Shown here piece by piece: positions 7,281 to 16,428 of a stretch of DNA of 64,000 nt. The stretch comes from Longimycelium tulufanense (GTDB lineage Bacteria; Actinomycetota; Actinomycetes; Mycobacteriales; Pseudonocardiaceae). The translations under genes and the position numbers were made by a program. Location of the stretch: the NCBI RefSeq assembly GCF_014645795.1, contig NZ_BMMK01000016.1:1-64000 (forward strand), in the 5' to 3' direction. Position 1 is the first letter of the stretch. Each line of letters opens with the position of its first letter. A model generated the notes under the pieces. The model saw nothing but the letters and a program-made list of their open reading frames with translations. It made no database searches and was not told the DNA's origin.

Positions 7281-8723
7281 CTAGACCCTCAGGTCCAACA
7301 TTGGCTCGGTGAACCGACACGTCCCCGACAACACACTCAGCAACGTCAGCTCACCGGGAGGCAGCCGCAGCACAGACTGCGTGTCCAGGTCCTCGAAGGC
7401 TCTAGTGGGTCGGGCGAACAGCCCGTGTGCGGCGCCGGACAGACAGACGCCCTGGGCCAGCCAGCCTGTGCAGTACTGGGCCAGCGTCCAGCCACCGGGG
7501 CCGAAACGGTCCACCAGCCTGGGCACATTGACGGAGAACGTGCAGACCGAGGACAGGTTGCGGATGGCGTTGTCGAAGTCGGTGGCGACTTGGACGCCGT
7601 AGCAGGTCTGAAGCTGCTGCAGGATCGTCGGATCGGCGACGACGTGCTCCAAGTGACCGTTCCGGAAGCGGTACACCCCGGTGTCGAACCCGTCGACGTC
7701 CTGCAGGGTCACTGTCGTGGTGATCTCGGTGGCGACCTCGCGCATGACCGGATGCGGCGGTGGAACGCTGAGCCATGCCGCGAGCTCGGCAACCACCGTC
7801 TTTGGCATCCTGCGGCGCCGGGCGATCATCCCTGCCATGTGGGGCGGGACCCGTCCCGAGCTGCGGTCGAAGAACACCTCGGCCCAGGATCTCCCCGAGT
7901 TGACGACTGCGCGAGCGATCCCCTGCGGCGCAACGAGTTCCGGCACCGGCCGTGCCCCGAGAACCGCACGGTTGGCGCCAACGACGAGGTTGAGGATCGC
8001 GGCGCCATGCGGGTCCAGCTCGGGCAGCTCGATCTTGGTGGACAACGCTGGCGGCGACGGAGCCGGCGCATCGAGTTCCACGATCAGCGGCAGTGCCCAC
8101 TCGCCGTACGGCCGTAGGGCGAGCCGGTCCATGGTCCGCACGGAATCAGCGTCGGGCAGGCGCAGAGCCGCCTCATATCCGAACAGTTCCAGCGCGACAT
8201 ACAAGGCCCGCAGGTTCACACCGAGTTCGAGGTCCACCAACGGTCCGCGCAGTCGCTCGTAGAAGTACGGCAGGTGCGTATACCGGCCGGCCAGCACGAT
8301 GCGACTCGCGGTGCCCTCGCCGACCTGGACCAGAGCATGGCGGTACGGGTCGAGCCACCAGGATTTCCCGACGTGCTCCGCATAGATGTGGATCGGGAAC
8401 TTGCTCCGCACCGACGGGTAGCCCCGGTGGTCATTGAAGACGTGTGACGGCTCACGCCGTTGCAGTCCGAAACCCGCGACCAACATCTGTCCGAATCGCG
8501 CGGCGTTGTCCGCAGACACCGATGGTCGGCCGTTCGGGAACCCGGCCTCCGAGAGGAGGTCGGTGACGCCGTACGGCAGCGGCCGAGTGCTCTCGGACAT
8601 CAAGCCGGGTGGCTGCTGTTCGGCGGTGGTCTTCGCGCCCCGTTCGGGCACGATGGGGTTGGTGACGATCGTCTTCCCCGAGCCTTGTGCGAAGGCGAAC
8701 CGCAAGATCTTGTCGGTGTGCAC
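7281..8723 (-). CDS. SagB/TbtE-like azoline dehydrogenase (nitroreductase fold)
   Basis: A 480-residue flavin-dependent dehydrogenase of the type that oxidises thiazolines and oxazolines to thiazoles and oxazoles in thiopeptide pathways. The nitroreductase-family signature is visible in FFDRSSGRVPPHMAGMIARRR (about residues 285-305), and a second conserved block lies around FGPGGWTLAQYCTGWLAQGV. The N-terminal half is the variable region seen in TOMM dehydrogenases. The GTG start has GAGAGG upstream and lies nine bases past the YcaO stop. The assignment rests on cluster position plus these motifs. Confidence 0.8.
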   Translation of the reverse strand: MHTDKILRFAFAQGSGKTIVTNPIVPERGAKTTAEQQPPGLMSESTRPLPYGVTDLLSEAGFPNGRPSVSADNAARFGQMLVAGFGLQRREPSHVFNDHRGYPSVRSKFPIHIYAEHVGKSWWLDPYRHALVQVGEGTASRIVLAGRYTHLPYFYERLRGPLVDLELGVNLRALYVALELFGYEAALRLPDADSVRTMDRLALRPYGEWALPLIVELDAPAPSPPALSTKIELPELDPHGAAILNLVVGANRAVLGARPVPELVAPQGIARAVVNSGRSWAEVFFDRSSGRVPPHMAGMIARRRRMPKTVVAELAAWLSVPPPHPVMREVATEITTTVTLQDVDGFDTGVYRFRNGHLEHVVADPTILQQLQTCYGVQVATDFDNAIRNLSSVCTFSVNVPRLVDRFGPGGWTLAQYCTGWLAQGVCLSGAAHGLFARPTRAFEDLDTQSVLRLPPGELTLLSVLSGTCRFTEPMLDLRV

Positions 8724-8732
8724 GGCAACCTC

Positions 8733-10613
8733 TCAGGGAAACGGATGGGGTCGGAGCGGGAGGGTGTGCTCGTCCGGGACAACTCCCACGTCGTCCAGCG
8801 CGGCCCGCAACCGGGGCAATCCGACCAGGCGCTGCTGGGCATGGCCGAAGCACATCGGCACGATTCCCGGGACGGCCGCCTTGACCACGGCAAAACCGAG
8901 GTCGCGGTGCTCGACCGTGGACTGGTCGACAAGGACGATGTCGTCGAGCCCCGCGGCGGAGAAACATCTCGCGACGAAGTTCAGTGCGCCGAGCACGTCC
9001 CCGGCAGCCGCCTCGACGAGCAGGCCCGGCCAACCGGGAAATGCGCGGTGCAGCGGCAGAACAGGTCCACCCAGATACGATTCGACGATCGGCAGGGTTG
9101 CGGGCAGCTGGTACAGCCGGACGTGGTCCTCGAGCTGGGTGATCTCCCAGGGATCGGCCAGCAGCGGGACGCAGTCGTCCTCCGTCCACGCCGGCGGCTG
9201 GCTGGTGATCTGCGCCAGCTCCCACAGTGCCGCACGTACCGCACCAAGGGGATCGACACCCGATCCTGCGGCCGAGTACGAGGCCGGAAACGCCCGAGCC
9301 CGATTGATCGCCAGTCCCCACACCACCGGAACCCCGAGGTCGTGGCTGGCGACGAGCAGATGCGTGTCGAACCCGTTCGCGTCGATCAGGTCCAGCAGCG
9401 ATCCGCTCGTCGGATCGTCCACGGTGGCCGGATCGACGCGGGGCAACGGCTGACCGCGGTGCCAGGACGTCAGAAACGAGTCACGTTCGGCCAGCTCCAG
9501 CAGCGAGTGCAGGGCGGCCTCCTCGACGGTGCTGCCCAGGGCGCAGCCGCTGGAGGACTCGTCGAAGTAATTGCGTCGGCGGGTGGCGGGCAGCCGACGA
9601 CTCGCGTGGTAGTCCAACCGGTGTTCGTTCTCGTACAGGTAGAAACCGATCTCGGCGGGTACCAGGATTGGCTCACCATCAGCGATCCGGTTACCCCATA
9701 CCCAGTCGATGGGCGTGTCGTCGTGGTAGGGCAACACCGTGCAGTGGCGGTGTTCGAGTTGTTGCCGTGTGTACGAACCGAATCGAGCCGGATCGATCGC
9801 ATACCTGGCGACTCGTCTGTACGGGGTGTTCGTGACCAGTTCACGGTGATGGGGAAAGCCACCCATCCGCTCGTAGGTCTCCAGGATGGCAATGGTCTCC
9901 GCACTCGCGAGATCCACAGCGCGTCCATAGCCGACGTTGCGGGAGTCAGGGGCGAATGCCCCAGTCATGGCGAACGGCGTGTTGATCTCACGCATCAACT
10001 GCAGGACCGGGCCGAAGCGCGTGTCGACCAGTTCGTTCCGCAACGCCTTCGCGGTCAGCTCGATCCCTTCGCGCCGATCACGCACCGGCGGATGCTGTGC
10101 GGTCGGACGGGGGGACAGCCGACGATGGATCCGGGCACCTTCCAACCTGGGTGTGCATACCGGGCAGTGCAGGCTGCGTCGGATCCGGTGCCTGGCCACC
10201 CTGCGGGTGGACACCGCGATCAGCTCGCCCGCGCGCAGCGGGCGCTCGCGCACCACGATGTCCAGCAGCTCATCAAGCAGCGGCGCGCCATAGATCGGCG
10301 CCGAGACGGGCTCGGCGAGCCGATCCAGCAGCGGGTGGTCGACCGCGACCCGCCCCCGATATTCGGCGCAGGCACTGCACCCGGCCGCGTCCCGATTGAT
10401 CCATAGTGGACCAACCAGCACCTCGTCGCCGAGGTGACGAACGGAGAGGTGCGCGCGGCCATGGTGTGCCGACTCGGACCAGGTCTTGCGTTCCCAGCTC
10501 AGATCCCAACCGCGGTTCACCGCAATCGCGGCGTCACCGCCGGCTGTGGCCAGGGCTTGGGCGTCCACCCGATCGCCGCGCCGCCAGCCGGGACCGAACC
10601 GGATGTCAGCCAT
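8733..10613 (-). CDS. YcaO-type azoline-forming cyclodehydratase
   Basis: A 626-residue ATP-dependent cyclodehydratase that converts Cys/Ser of the precursor to azolines. The N-terminal part carries two CxxC pairs (Cys79/82 and Cys150/153), a zinc tetrad typical of TOMM cyclodehydratase subunits. The YcaO ATP-binding region shows the Glu-rich helices SAETIAILETYER and VEEAALHSLLELAERD. The protein ends with PHPFP, the proline-rich tail characteristic of TOMM YcaO enzymes. The start at 10613 is chosen because ATGGCTGA overlaps the stop of the leader-binding partner. It acts with that Ocin-ThiF protein. Confidence 0.9.
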   Translation of the reverse strand: MADIRFGPGWRRGDRVDAQALATAGGDAAIAVNRGWDLSWERKTWSESAHHGRAHLSVRHLGDEVLVGPLWINRDAAGCSACAEYRGRVAVDHPLLDRLAEPVSAPIYGAPLLDELLDIVVRERPLRAGELIAVSTRRVARHRIRRSLHCPVCTPRLEGARIHRRLSPRPTAQHPPVRDRREGIELTAKALRNELVDTRFGPVLQLMREINTPFAMTGAFAPDSRNVGYGRAVDLASAETIAILETYERMGGFPHHRELVTNTPYRRVARYAIDPARFGSYTRQQLEHRHCTVLPYHDDTPIDWVWGNRIADGEPILVPAEIGFYLYENEHRLDYHASRRLPATRRRNYFDESSSGCALGSTVEEAALHSLLELAERDSFLTSWHRGQPLPRVDPATVDDPTSGSLLDLIDANGFDTHLLVASHDLGVPVVWGLAINRARAFPASYSAAGSGVDPLGAVRAALWELAQITSQPPAWTEDDCVPLLADPWEITQLEDHVRLYQLPATLPIVESYLGGPVLPLHRAFPGWPGLLVEAAAGDVLGALNFVARCFSAAGLDDIVLVDQSTVEHRDLGFAVVKAAVPGIVPMCFGHAQQRLVGLPRLRAALDDVGVVPDEHTLPLRPHPFP

Positions 10614-12258
10614 CGAAACCAACTCGGCCGAAAGAGAGCCCAATCTCACCGATCAGCTCGTCCGCGGCCACGCGCCAACCAACCAGACGTTGTCCGCGCT
10701 GCGCACAGACCTTCACCACCTGTGTCACCAACTCACCGACTGTGGTGGCGTCCGCCTCGTTCAAGGCGCTGGTGGCCACGGTCCGGCCGAAGAGATCGGA
10801 CCCGTACACCCGCCGGACCTGCATTCGTGCCAACCCGTCCCCGACGGCGGCGAACACGGCCTGGGTGGTTGTCGCGCCCCAGCCCGACGACAGAACGGAC
10901 CCGTCCCGCGCGTCCAGGAGCGTGGCGAGCATCCAACCCAACCCAGCCACGTGCCCCAGCCGTACCCGCACGGGGACGAGTTCGTGATCCTCCAGCGTCC
11001 GCCAGAGTCGCCGTGTGTTTCCCTCGGTCACGTCGGCGTACTCCACCCCTGCACCAGGTTCGGCGACGTCGGCCAGCAGCTGAAGAGCGCCGTCGAGCAG
11101 CCATCGGTCGAGGGTGAGACCGGCGGCCGCGACACCGTCACCGGCCGGGAAGTGGGCACGGAAGGCGGCGAGTCCGGCCTCCACGGTCGCCGCGCTGGTG
11201 TCGCCCGCCCAGCGCACGACCAGTTCGCCACCGACGGCCCGGGCCCCCGACAGGGCGATCGGCAACTGCGGCAGGTCGGGCGGCGTCACCGATTCCACAA
11301 GACCGGTCCACCTCGCGGTGACCGCCTCCATCCTCGCCACGGCGTCGGTGGCCGAGGGCAGGTCGGTGCCGGTGGACGGGGTGAGCTGGACCGGTACGAC
11401 CCGTGCGGAACCGGGCGCGGCAAGATGCACGGTGTCCATCGCCAGGGTCCGCCCGGACAACACGTACGCGGTGCCCGGTTCCGCCAGCCCCGCGAGCTCG
11501 TCCAGCACGAGTTGCCCGGCGAGTGCTCCGGCGAGCGCGAGAGCGGTCGGTTCGGCGATCGGATCAGCGGGATCCCCCCACAACGCCGCACGCTCGGCAA
11601 GCTCGGTGCCGTCCCCACCGGCAGGCCCCACCGTGGCCACCACATCACCCACCCGGACCGGGATCCGGAGCGTGGATTCCGGGAGCGGGCCCGGGGCTTC
11701 CCCCACGACGACGACGGCATCCGCACGAGCAGGCAACTTCTGCATGGACACCTCGGGCAGCCGACGAACCGTCGCTGCTGCCTGCGCCACATCGGGCGTG
11801 GACAACACGATGTCACTCACACCGGCCGCGGCCAAGCCGCGGGCGGCCGGCAGTACCGCAGCCCCCGAACCGTGCAGCACGACAGTGGCATGACGCAAGA
11901 TCTCGAACGCCCGGTACGGGTCCTCGGACCTGGACTCCAGGTACTGCAGGACCGCGGTGTAACGCTCGTACACCTCGGGGTCGGGCGGCGACACGGTGAG
12001 CTTGTCCAAGGGCAGCATCACGCCCTTCGCGTCCAGTGTCTTCACCAGGTAGCGGACAATCGGCAACGCCGACTCGTTACCGAGCGCCCCGACCAGTTCC
12101 TCCTCGCTGGTTCCCCGCTCCAGCAGCGGGACACACACATCAGCCACAGTGGACAGGGCCGCGGGTCCGTTGACGACAAACTTCGTCGTGCCGTTGCCGA
12201 AGTAGACTCCGCCGGGCAGCGGTGCGTAGTGCAGGCCCGGCCGCAGCTTGAGCTCCAT
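10606..12258 (-). CDS. Ocin-ThiF-like leader-peptide-binding protein
   Basis: A 550-residue protein of the TbtF/LazD-like family. The first 85 residues (LHYAPLPGGVYFGNGTTKF onward) look like the RiPP recognition element (winged helix) that binds the leader. A degenerate E1/ThiF-like domain follows, starting near the ATVVLHGSGAAVLPAARGLA segment and lacking an adenylating active-site pattern. It would dock the precursor and present the core to the YcaO. Its start is fused to the LanB stop as TGATG, which implies coupled translation and equal amounts. The RRE is assigned from position and pattern, not from a profile search. Confidence 0.82.
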   Translation of the reverse strand: MELKLRPGLHYAPLPGGVYFGNGTTKFVVNGPAALSTVADVCVPLLERGTSEEELVGALGNESALPIVRYLVKTLDAKGVMLPLDKLTVSPPDPEVYERYTAVLQYLESRSEDPYRAFEILRHATVVLHGSGAAVLPAARGLAAAGVSDIVLSTPDVAQAAATVRRLPEVSMQKLPARADAVVVVGEAPGPLPESTLRIPVRVGDVVATVGPAGGDGTELAERAALWGDPADPIAEPTALALAGALAGQLVLDELAGLAEPGTAYVLSGRTLAMDTVHLAAPGSARVVPVQLTPSTGTDLPSATDAVARMEAVTARWTGLVESVTPPDLPQLPIALSGARAVGGELVVRWAGDTSAATVEAGLAAFRAHFPAGDGVAAAGLTLDRWLLDGALQLLADVAEPGAGVEYADVTEGNTRRLWRTLEDHELVPVRVRLGHVAGLGWMLATLLDARDGSVLSSGWGATTTQAVFAAVGDGLARMQVRRVYGSDLFGRTVATSALNEADATTVGELVTQVVKVCAQRGQRLVGWRVAADELIGEIGLSFGRVGFDG

Positions 12259-14783
12259 CAGGCATCGCCTCCGAACCGCTGCCCGGGCCTGCGCAACAGC
12301 TCAACGACCCACTCCAGGGCATGGGACGAGGAACCGACCGACGGCAACGCTTCTTCCAGGTAGCCGGAGCCGCGGCGTCCCATCATCCGCGGCAACACAT
12401 GGGTGATCAGGCTGCTCGTCAAATCCACGTACTGTGGCTTGCCCCGCCGGCGCTGGGCAAAGGTCGCAGCGAAGTCCTCGTCCGCCCCGGCAAAGCCGGC
12501 GACCGGCTGAGCCTTCAGCAGTACCTCCTCGCTGACGTCATGGAGGGCGCGCCAGCGGTTCAGGCGCAGGAGCCGCTCCGTGGGATCCAACTCCGTAGGC
12601 AGGGCGATCGCGTCGAACTCCGCACCGCCGTACCAGCGCCGACGCGCGAACACGACCCTGCCCGCACGCAACCGCGGCACGCTCACGGTGTTGTCGGTGC
12701 CACGACCAGATCGCTGATGCCAGCGCCCGGACACGTCACGCACCAGCCGTCCGCCAGTGCCCAGCCAGTTGGCCAGCCGCAACGGGTACGGGTACAGCTC
12801 CGGCATTGCCGCCCCGAGCGTGAGGACCCGCAGTCGCCGGCCATCAGCGTCCTCGACGTGCAACCGGTCGGTGTCCACGTCGTGCACCAACCGCATGGAG
12901 TACCAGTCGTCAGCGTCCAGCCCCTCCGCGAGCACCGGCTGGTGGTGGTTGACGCTCAGGCCGTGCAGGCCGCGGTCCTCCACGATCTGCTCGCCGAACC
13001 AGTCCCGGAGTTGCGCACCAAGGCGCGTCGCCGCGGTACCGTTCATCGCGGTGTCGGCAGCGAGGAATCGTCCCAGGAGCATCCCGTGGCCGGCGTACGC
13101 ATCGTTGAACACCAGGTCATCGCCTGCCGTCTGCACCAACACGCCGTAGGACAGGGCTTCGGCACGGAACCTGGCGGGCAGGTCAGCCACCAGAGCCGCC
13201 AGCTCCTCGGAGCTCCAGCTCACCTCGGGAGCGCCCGCTGCGTCAGCACCGTCGATGTCGGCGTACAGTCGTTCGAGCACCCGATTCCGTAGCTGGTGTA
13301 GGTCTGCCAATGATTGGTCCTCCGGGCCGAGTTCCGCCGTATCTTCCGGGTTGAGTACCTGCTCGCGCCGGTACACCGTCGTCACCAGGCCCTCGGCGCA
13401 GTCCGTCAACGCAACATTGGCCCCGGCGCCGAACTGCTCGACGAACGCTGCCGAAGCCAACGCCCGAACGTCGTGCATCCGGTCGAAGACCGAGAGCAAC
13501 TCGACAGTGTTGTTCAGGTCGGTGAGCGCCTCGCGGTAGTTCTCCGGTGAGATCTGCCGCGGTGCACCGATGTAGTCCTCGTTCACGGTGAGCAAAGCCG
13601 GTCGCCCGACCGAGTGGGACAGCGAAGCGGTGACCTCCGCGATCGCGTCGAGCCGGTGGCGACGGTCGGCGGGTGAGTCACTGGACAGCGCCCGCAGCTG
13701 GCTCGACAGCTCGGCAAGGGTGCCCTGCCGCGTATCGGCGAAGCCGCGGGCAACGTCCGACTGCAGCGGTGGTAGCGCCGAGTCCGGACCCGCAACCGAG
13801 CACAACATGCCCACTCGCAACGCCGAACCGACGAGTCTGCTCGCGTCGTTGCCGTCGATCCGTAGCTGCTCGGACAGCTCGCGGGTCAGTGTGCTCGCGC
13901 GCCGGGGCCCCATGGCTGCCAGCTGCAGCAGAGCGTGCAGGGTGTCGGTGAGCGGTGCCGAGAGCCGACGCGCTTCGCTACCCGCCGTGCGCAGGAAGGT
14001 CACGGTTGTGGAGTCCGGGTTGATCCGCAACGACGGTGCCCGCTGGAGCCAAGGGTCCTCGGCGACCGTGCCGATGCCGCTGGCGACATAGTTGAACATT
14101 GCGACGTCGAAGGAGAACAGCGAGGTAGCGCCCTGGTACTCGAAGTCACCGAGCGGTGTGCCCTCCGGCGAGGTCACGGCGAGACCGACCGCGGTGAACC
14201 GGGACAGCGGTGAGGTGCGGACCATCGCCCTGGTCAGGTACTGCAGCAGGCCACGTTCCGACTTGCGCATCCGCGGAGTCATCGGCTTCTGGTAGGTAAC
14301 CGCGGCGTGGTAGATCTCGGGCGAGGCCAGTGCCAGCGCACACCGCAGGTCCTCGTCGGCCAGCAGATCCCGCACGATCTGGCGTTCGTGCTCGATCGCC
14401 TCCGGGTAGTCCTTGCGAACCTGTTCGGCAAGCGCGTCCCTTCGCCCGGCCAGCTCCAGCCACCGTCGGGTGGCCGACGGCGGGTCGTTGGGCGCCGCCT
14501 TGATCGACCGTCCATTGTGTATGGCCCGACGAAGCTTCATCAATGCGTTGCGCCGGTTACCCTCGGCAGTACCGATCACGGAGTACAGCTCGTCGGAGCA
14601 CTTCGGAGCGAGTCTGTTGAGCTCCTGCTCCAACGTGCACAGCTCATTGAGCATCATCACGAGCGGCTCGTACACAATGCGTTGCCGCGTGAGCGGGTTG
14701 GCCCGCCACAGCCAGATGTCACCGTGCGGCGCGGGCGGCTGCTGAACCTCGATGGCGCGTGCGGTCAGTTCCGCGGTGGTCAT
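12258..14783 (-). CDS. LanB glutamylation enzyme (split lantibiotic-type dehydratase, N-terminal domain)
   Basis: An 841-residue protein with the full glutamylation domain of class I lantibiotic dehydratases and no SpaB_C tail. Recognisable parts are DIWLWRANPLTRQR at the start, RKSERGLLQYLTRAMVRTSPLSRFTAVGLA about a quarter of the way in, and RVVFARRRWYGGAEF plus LRLNRWRALHDVSEEV near the C-terminus. It transfers Glu from glutamyl-tRNA to core Ser side chains; elimination is done by the separate protein at 6344-7270. The ATG at 14783 overlaps the permease stop (ATGA). Long in-frame extension upstream to 14954 is antisense-free GC-biased sequence and belongs to the permease region. Confidence 0.88.
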   Translation of the reverse strand: MTTAELTARAIEVQQPPAPHGDIWLWRANPLTRQRIVYEPLVMMLNELCTLEQELNRLAPKCSDELYSVIGTAEGNRRNALMKLRRAIHNGRSIKAAPNDPPSATRRWLELAGRRDALAEQVRKDYPEAIEHERQIVRDLLADEDLRCALALASPEIYHAAVTYQKPMTPRMRKSERGLLQYLTRAMVRTSPLSRFTAVGLAVTSPEGTPLGDFEYQGATSLFSFDVAMFNYVASGIGTVAEDPWLQRAPSLRINPDSTTVTFLRTAGSEARRLSAPLTDTLHALLQLAAMGPRRASTLTRELSEQLRIDGNDASRLVGSALRVGMLCSVAGPDSALPPLQSDVARGFADTRQGTLAELSSQLRALSSDSPADRRHRLDAIAEVTASLSHSVGRPALLTVNEDYIGAPRQISPENYREALTDLNNTVELLSVFDRMHDVRALASAAFVEQFGAGANVALTDCAEGLVTTVYRREQVLNPEDTAELGPEDQSLADLHQLRNRVLERLYADIDGADAAGAPEVSWSSEELAALVADLPARFRAEALSYGVLVQTAGDDLVFNDAYAGHGMLLGRFLAADTAMNGTAATRLGAQLRDWFGEQIVEDRGLHGLSVNHHQPVLAEGLDADDWYSMRLVHDVDTDRLHVEDADGRRLRVLTLGAAMPELYPYPLRLANWLGTGGRLVRDVSGRWHQRSGRGTDNTVSVPRLRAGRVVFARRRWYGGAEFDAIALPTELDPTERLLRLNRWRALHDVSEEVLLKAQPVAGFAGADEDFAATFAQRRRGKPQYVDLTSSLITHVLPRMMGRRGSGYLEEALPSVGSSSHALEWVVELLRRPGQRFGGDA

Positions 14784-15592
14784 GAGAAGGCCCTCCGAAT
14801 CTTGGCCCGCAGCACGGCGGAACCCAGGACGAACCCGCCGACCGCCCAGCAGGAGAGCACGATCGCGACAGTGCCGCGCTCCCAGCTCCCCGCGGGCTCG
14901 GCAACGGCCAACGCGTCGGGCAGCAGGGCCGAGCGCATCCCCTGCGCCATCCACTTGAGTGGGAACACCGCCCCGACGTACTGGAGCCAGTTCGGAAGCC
15001 CCGTAAAGACGAAGTAGACGCCGGAGATGAACTGCAACACGATGAACGGGAACTGGATCACGCCGCCCGCGCTACGCCCGTCCGAGGCCAGCGAGCCGAC
15101 GAGTACACCGAGCAGCGCGGTGGCCACGATGCCCAGCGCGAACACCCAGCCGAAGGTCAGCCAGCGCGCCGGATCGCCGGGCAGCACGAAGCCGAACACG
15201 AGCACGGTGACCACCAGCACCGCGGCCACCTGGGCCACCGCGAGCGCCAACACGAACACGATCTTGGCCACGAAGTACGAGGACAGCGTGAAGGGAGTCG
15301 CGGAAAGGCGAGTGAACGTGCCGTCGGAGAAATCCATGCTGATCCCGAAAGCCATCCCGCCGAAAGCAGCCGACATGATCGCGGAGGCGACGACCCCGGA
15401 GACCACCACGTCGTGCATCGGCACTCCGGTGTCACCGACGGTGCCCGAGAACAGCGTGCCGAACATGAGCATCAGGACGATCGGCAGCGCCACATTGAAC
15501 ACCAGCGCCGGAACATTGCGGGCGAACGCGCGGATCTCCCCGGCTGCCCGTGCCACGCCCATCCCGACGCTGCTGGGCACCGCGGTGGTCAC
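14780..15592 (-). CDS. ABC-2 type exporter permease
   Basis: A 270-residue integral membrane protein with six hydrophobic segments. The first is LVFNVALPIVLMLMFGTLF; the central part contains FSDGTFTRLSATPFTLSSYF, a typical ABC-2 loop; a last helix lies near the C-terminus. A GTG at 15592 overlaps the ATPase stop as GTGA, which sets the start, although the frame is open for another 900 bases upstream. With the ATPase it probably exports the mature thiopeptide and may give immunity. Confidence 0.85.
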   Translation of the reverse strand: MTTAVPSSVGMGVARAAGEIRAFARNVPALVFNVALPIVLMLMFGTLFSGTVGDTGVPMHDVVVSGVVASAIMSAAFGGMAFGISMDFSDGTFTRLSATPFTLSSYFVAKIVFVLALAVAQVAAVLVVTVLVFGFVLPGDPARWLTFGWVFALGIVATALLGVLVGSLASDGRSAGGVIQFPFIVLQFISGVYFVFTGLPNWLQYVGAVFPLKWMAQGMRSALLPDALAVAEPAGSWERGTVAIVLSCWAVGGFVLGSAVLRAKIRRAFS

Positions 15593-16428
15593 GACGACCT
15601 CCCGATCAGGTCCAGATAGCGTTCCTCCAGCGACAGCCGGCGGACCTGGAGGTCCTGGACCTGCCAGCCGAAGCGATCGACGAGCCCACGGAGCACGGCG
15701 TTGACGTCGTCGGTGCGCACCTGTTCCGGCCCTGCAGGCCCGGTCCAGCTCACCACGGCGTCGTCGCGGTGGGCGCCCAGTTCCGCCGGGGTGGCGAGCT
15801 GCCGGATCACCCCTCGATCGAGCACACAGACCCGGTCGGCCAGTTGTTCGGCCTCGTCCAGGTAGTGCGTGGTGAGCAGGATGGCGGTGCCGCGCCCGGA
15901 CAGCTCGCGGACGAAGCGCCAGAACTCCCTGCGTGCCTCGGGGTCGAACCCGGTGGTCGGCTCGTCGAGGAACAGCAGCTCGGGTCGGCCGACCACGCCG
16001 ATCGCCACGTCCAGCCGGCGGCGTTGGCCGCCGGAGAGCTTGCGCACCAGCTGGTCGTGTTCGTCGGCGAGACCGACCTGGGCCAGGGCCTCGGACACCG
16101 GAAGCGGATCGGCGAAGAAACGGCCGAACAGCCCGACCAGCTCGCCCACCCGCCAGTCCGCGTGATCGTTGGTCGACTGTGGCACGACACCGATCCGGTC
16201 CCGCCAGGCGCGGCGCGGCTTGGCCGGATCGCGTCCCAGCACCGACACCTGGCCACTGCCGCGCTGCCGTAGTCCGGCGAGGATCTGCACAATCGTCGTC
16301 TTGCCCGCACCGTTCGGACCCAGCAGCCCGAATACCTCCCCAGGCGCGATCCGGAAGCTGACGCCGTCGACGGCCGTCTTGCGGCCATATCGCTTGACGA
16401 GCCCCTCGACCTCGACCACCCAGCTCAT
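15589..16428 (-). CDS. ABC transporter ATP-binding protein (thiopeptide export)
   Basis: A 279-residue ATPase with Walker A GPNGAGKT (37-44), Q-loop VVPQS (81-85), signature LSGGQ (131-135) and Walker B LLFLDE (151-156), followed by a C-terminal extension usual for drug-exporter (DrrA-like) ATPases. It overlaps the upstream pyridine-synthase gene (ATGA) and the downstream permease (GTGA), so it is embedded in the biosynthetic operon. Confidence 0.9.
   Translation of the reverse strand: MSWVVEVEGLVKRYGRKTAVDGVSFRIAPGEVFGLLGPNGAGKTTIVQILAGLRQRGSGQVSVLGRDPAKPRRAWRDRIGVVPQSTNDHADWRVGELVGLFGRFFADPLPVSEALAQVGLADEHDQLVRKLSGGQRRRLDVAIGVVGRPELLFLDEPTTGFDPEARREFWRFVRELSGRGTAILLTTHYLDEAEQLADRVCVLDRGVIRQLATPAELGAHRDDAVVSWTGPAGPEQVRTDDVNAVLRGLVDRFGWQVQDLQVRRLSLEERYLDLIGRSS

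Noticed and set aside
8460-10406. Long plus-strand frame opposite the YcaO gene
   Set aside because: Antisense shadow; the minus-strand product has the zinc tetrad, YcaO motifs and the proline-rich tail.
14784-14954. 57-codon extension of the LanB protein
   Set aside because: Arg/Gly-rich, overlaps the permease gene, while ATG 14783 gives a normal LanB start and an ATGA overlap.
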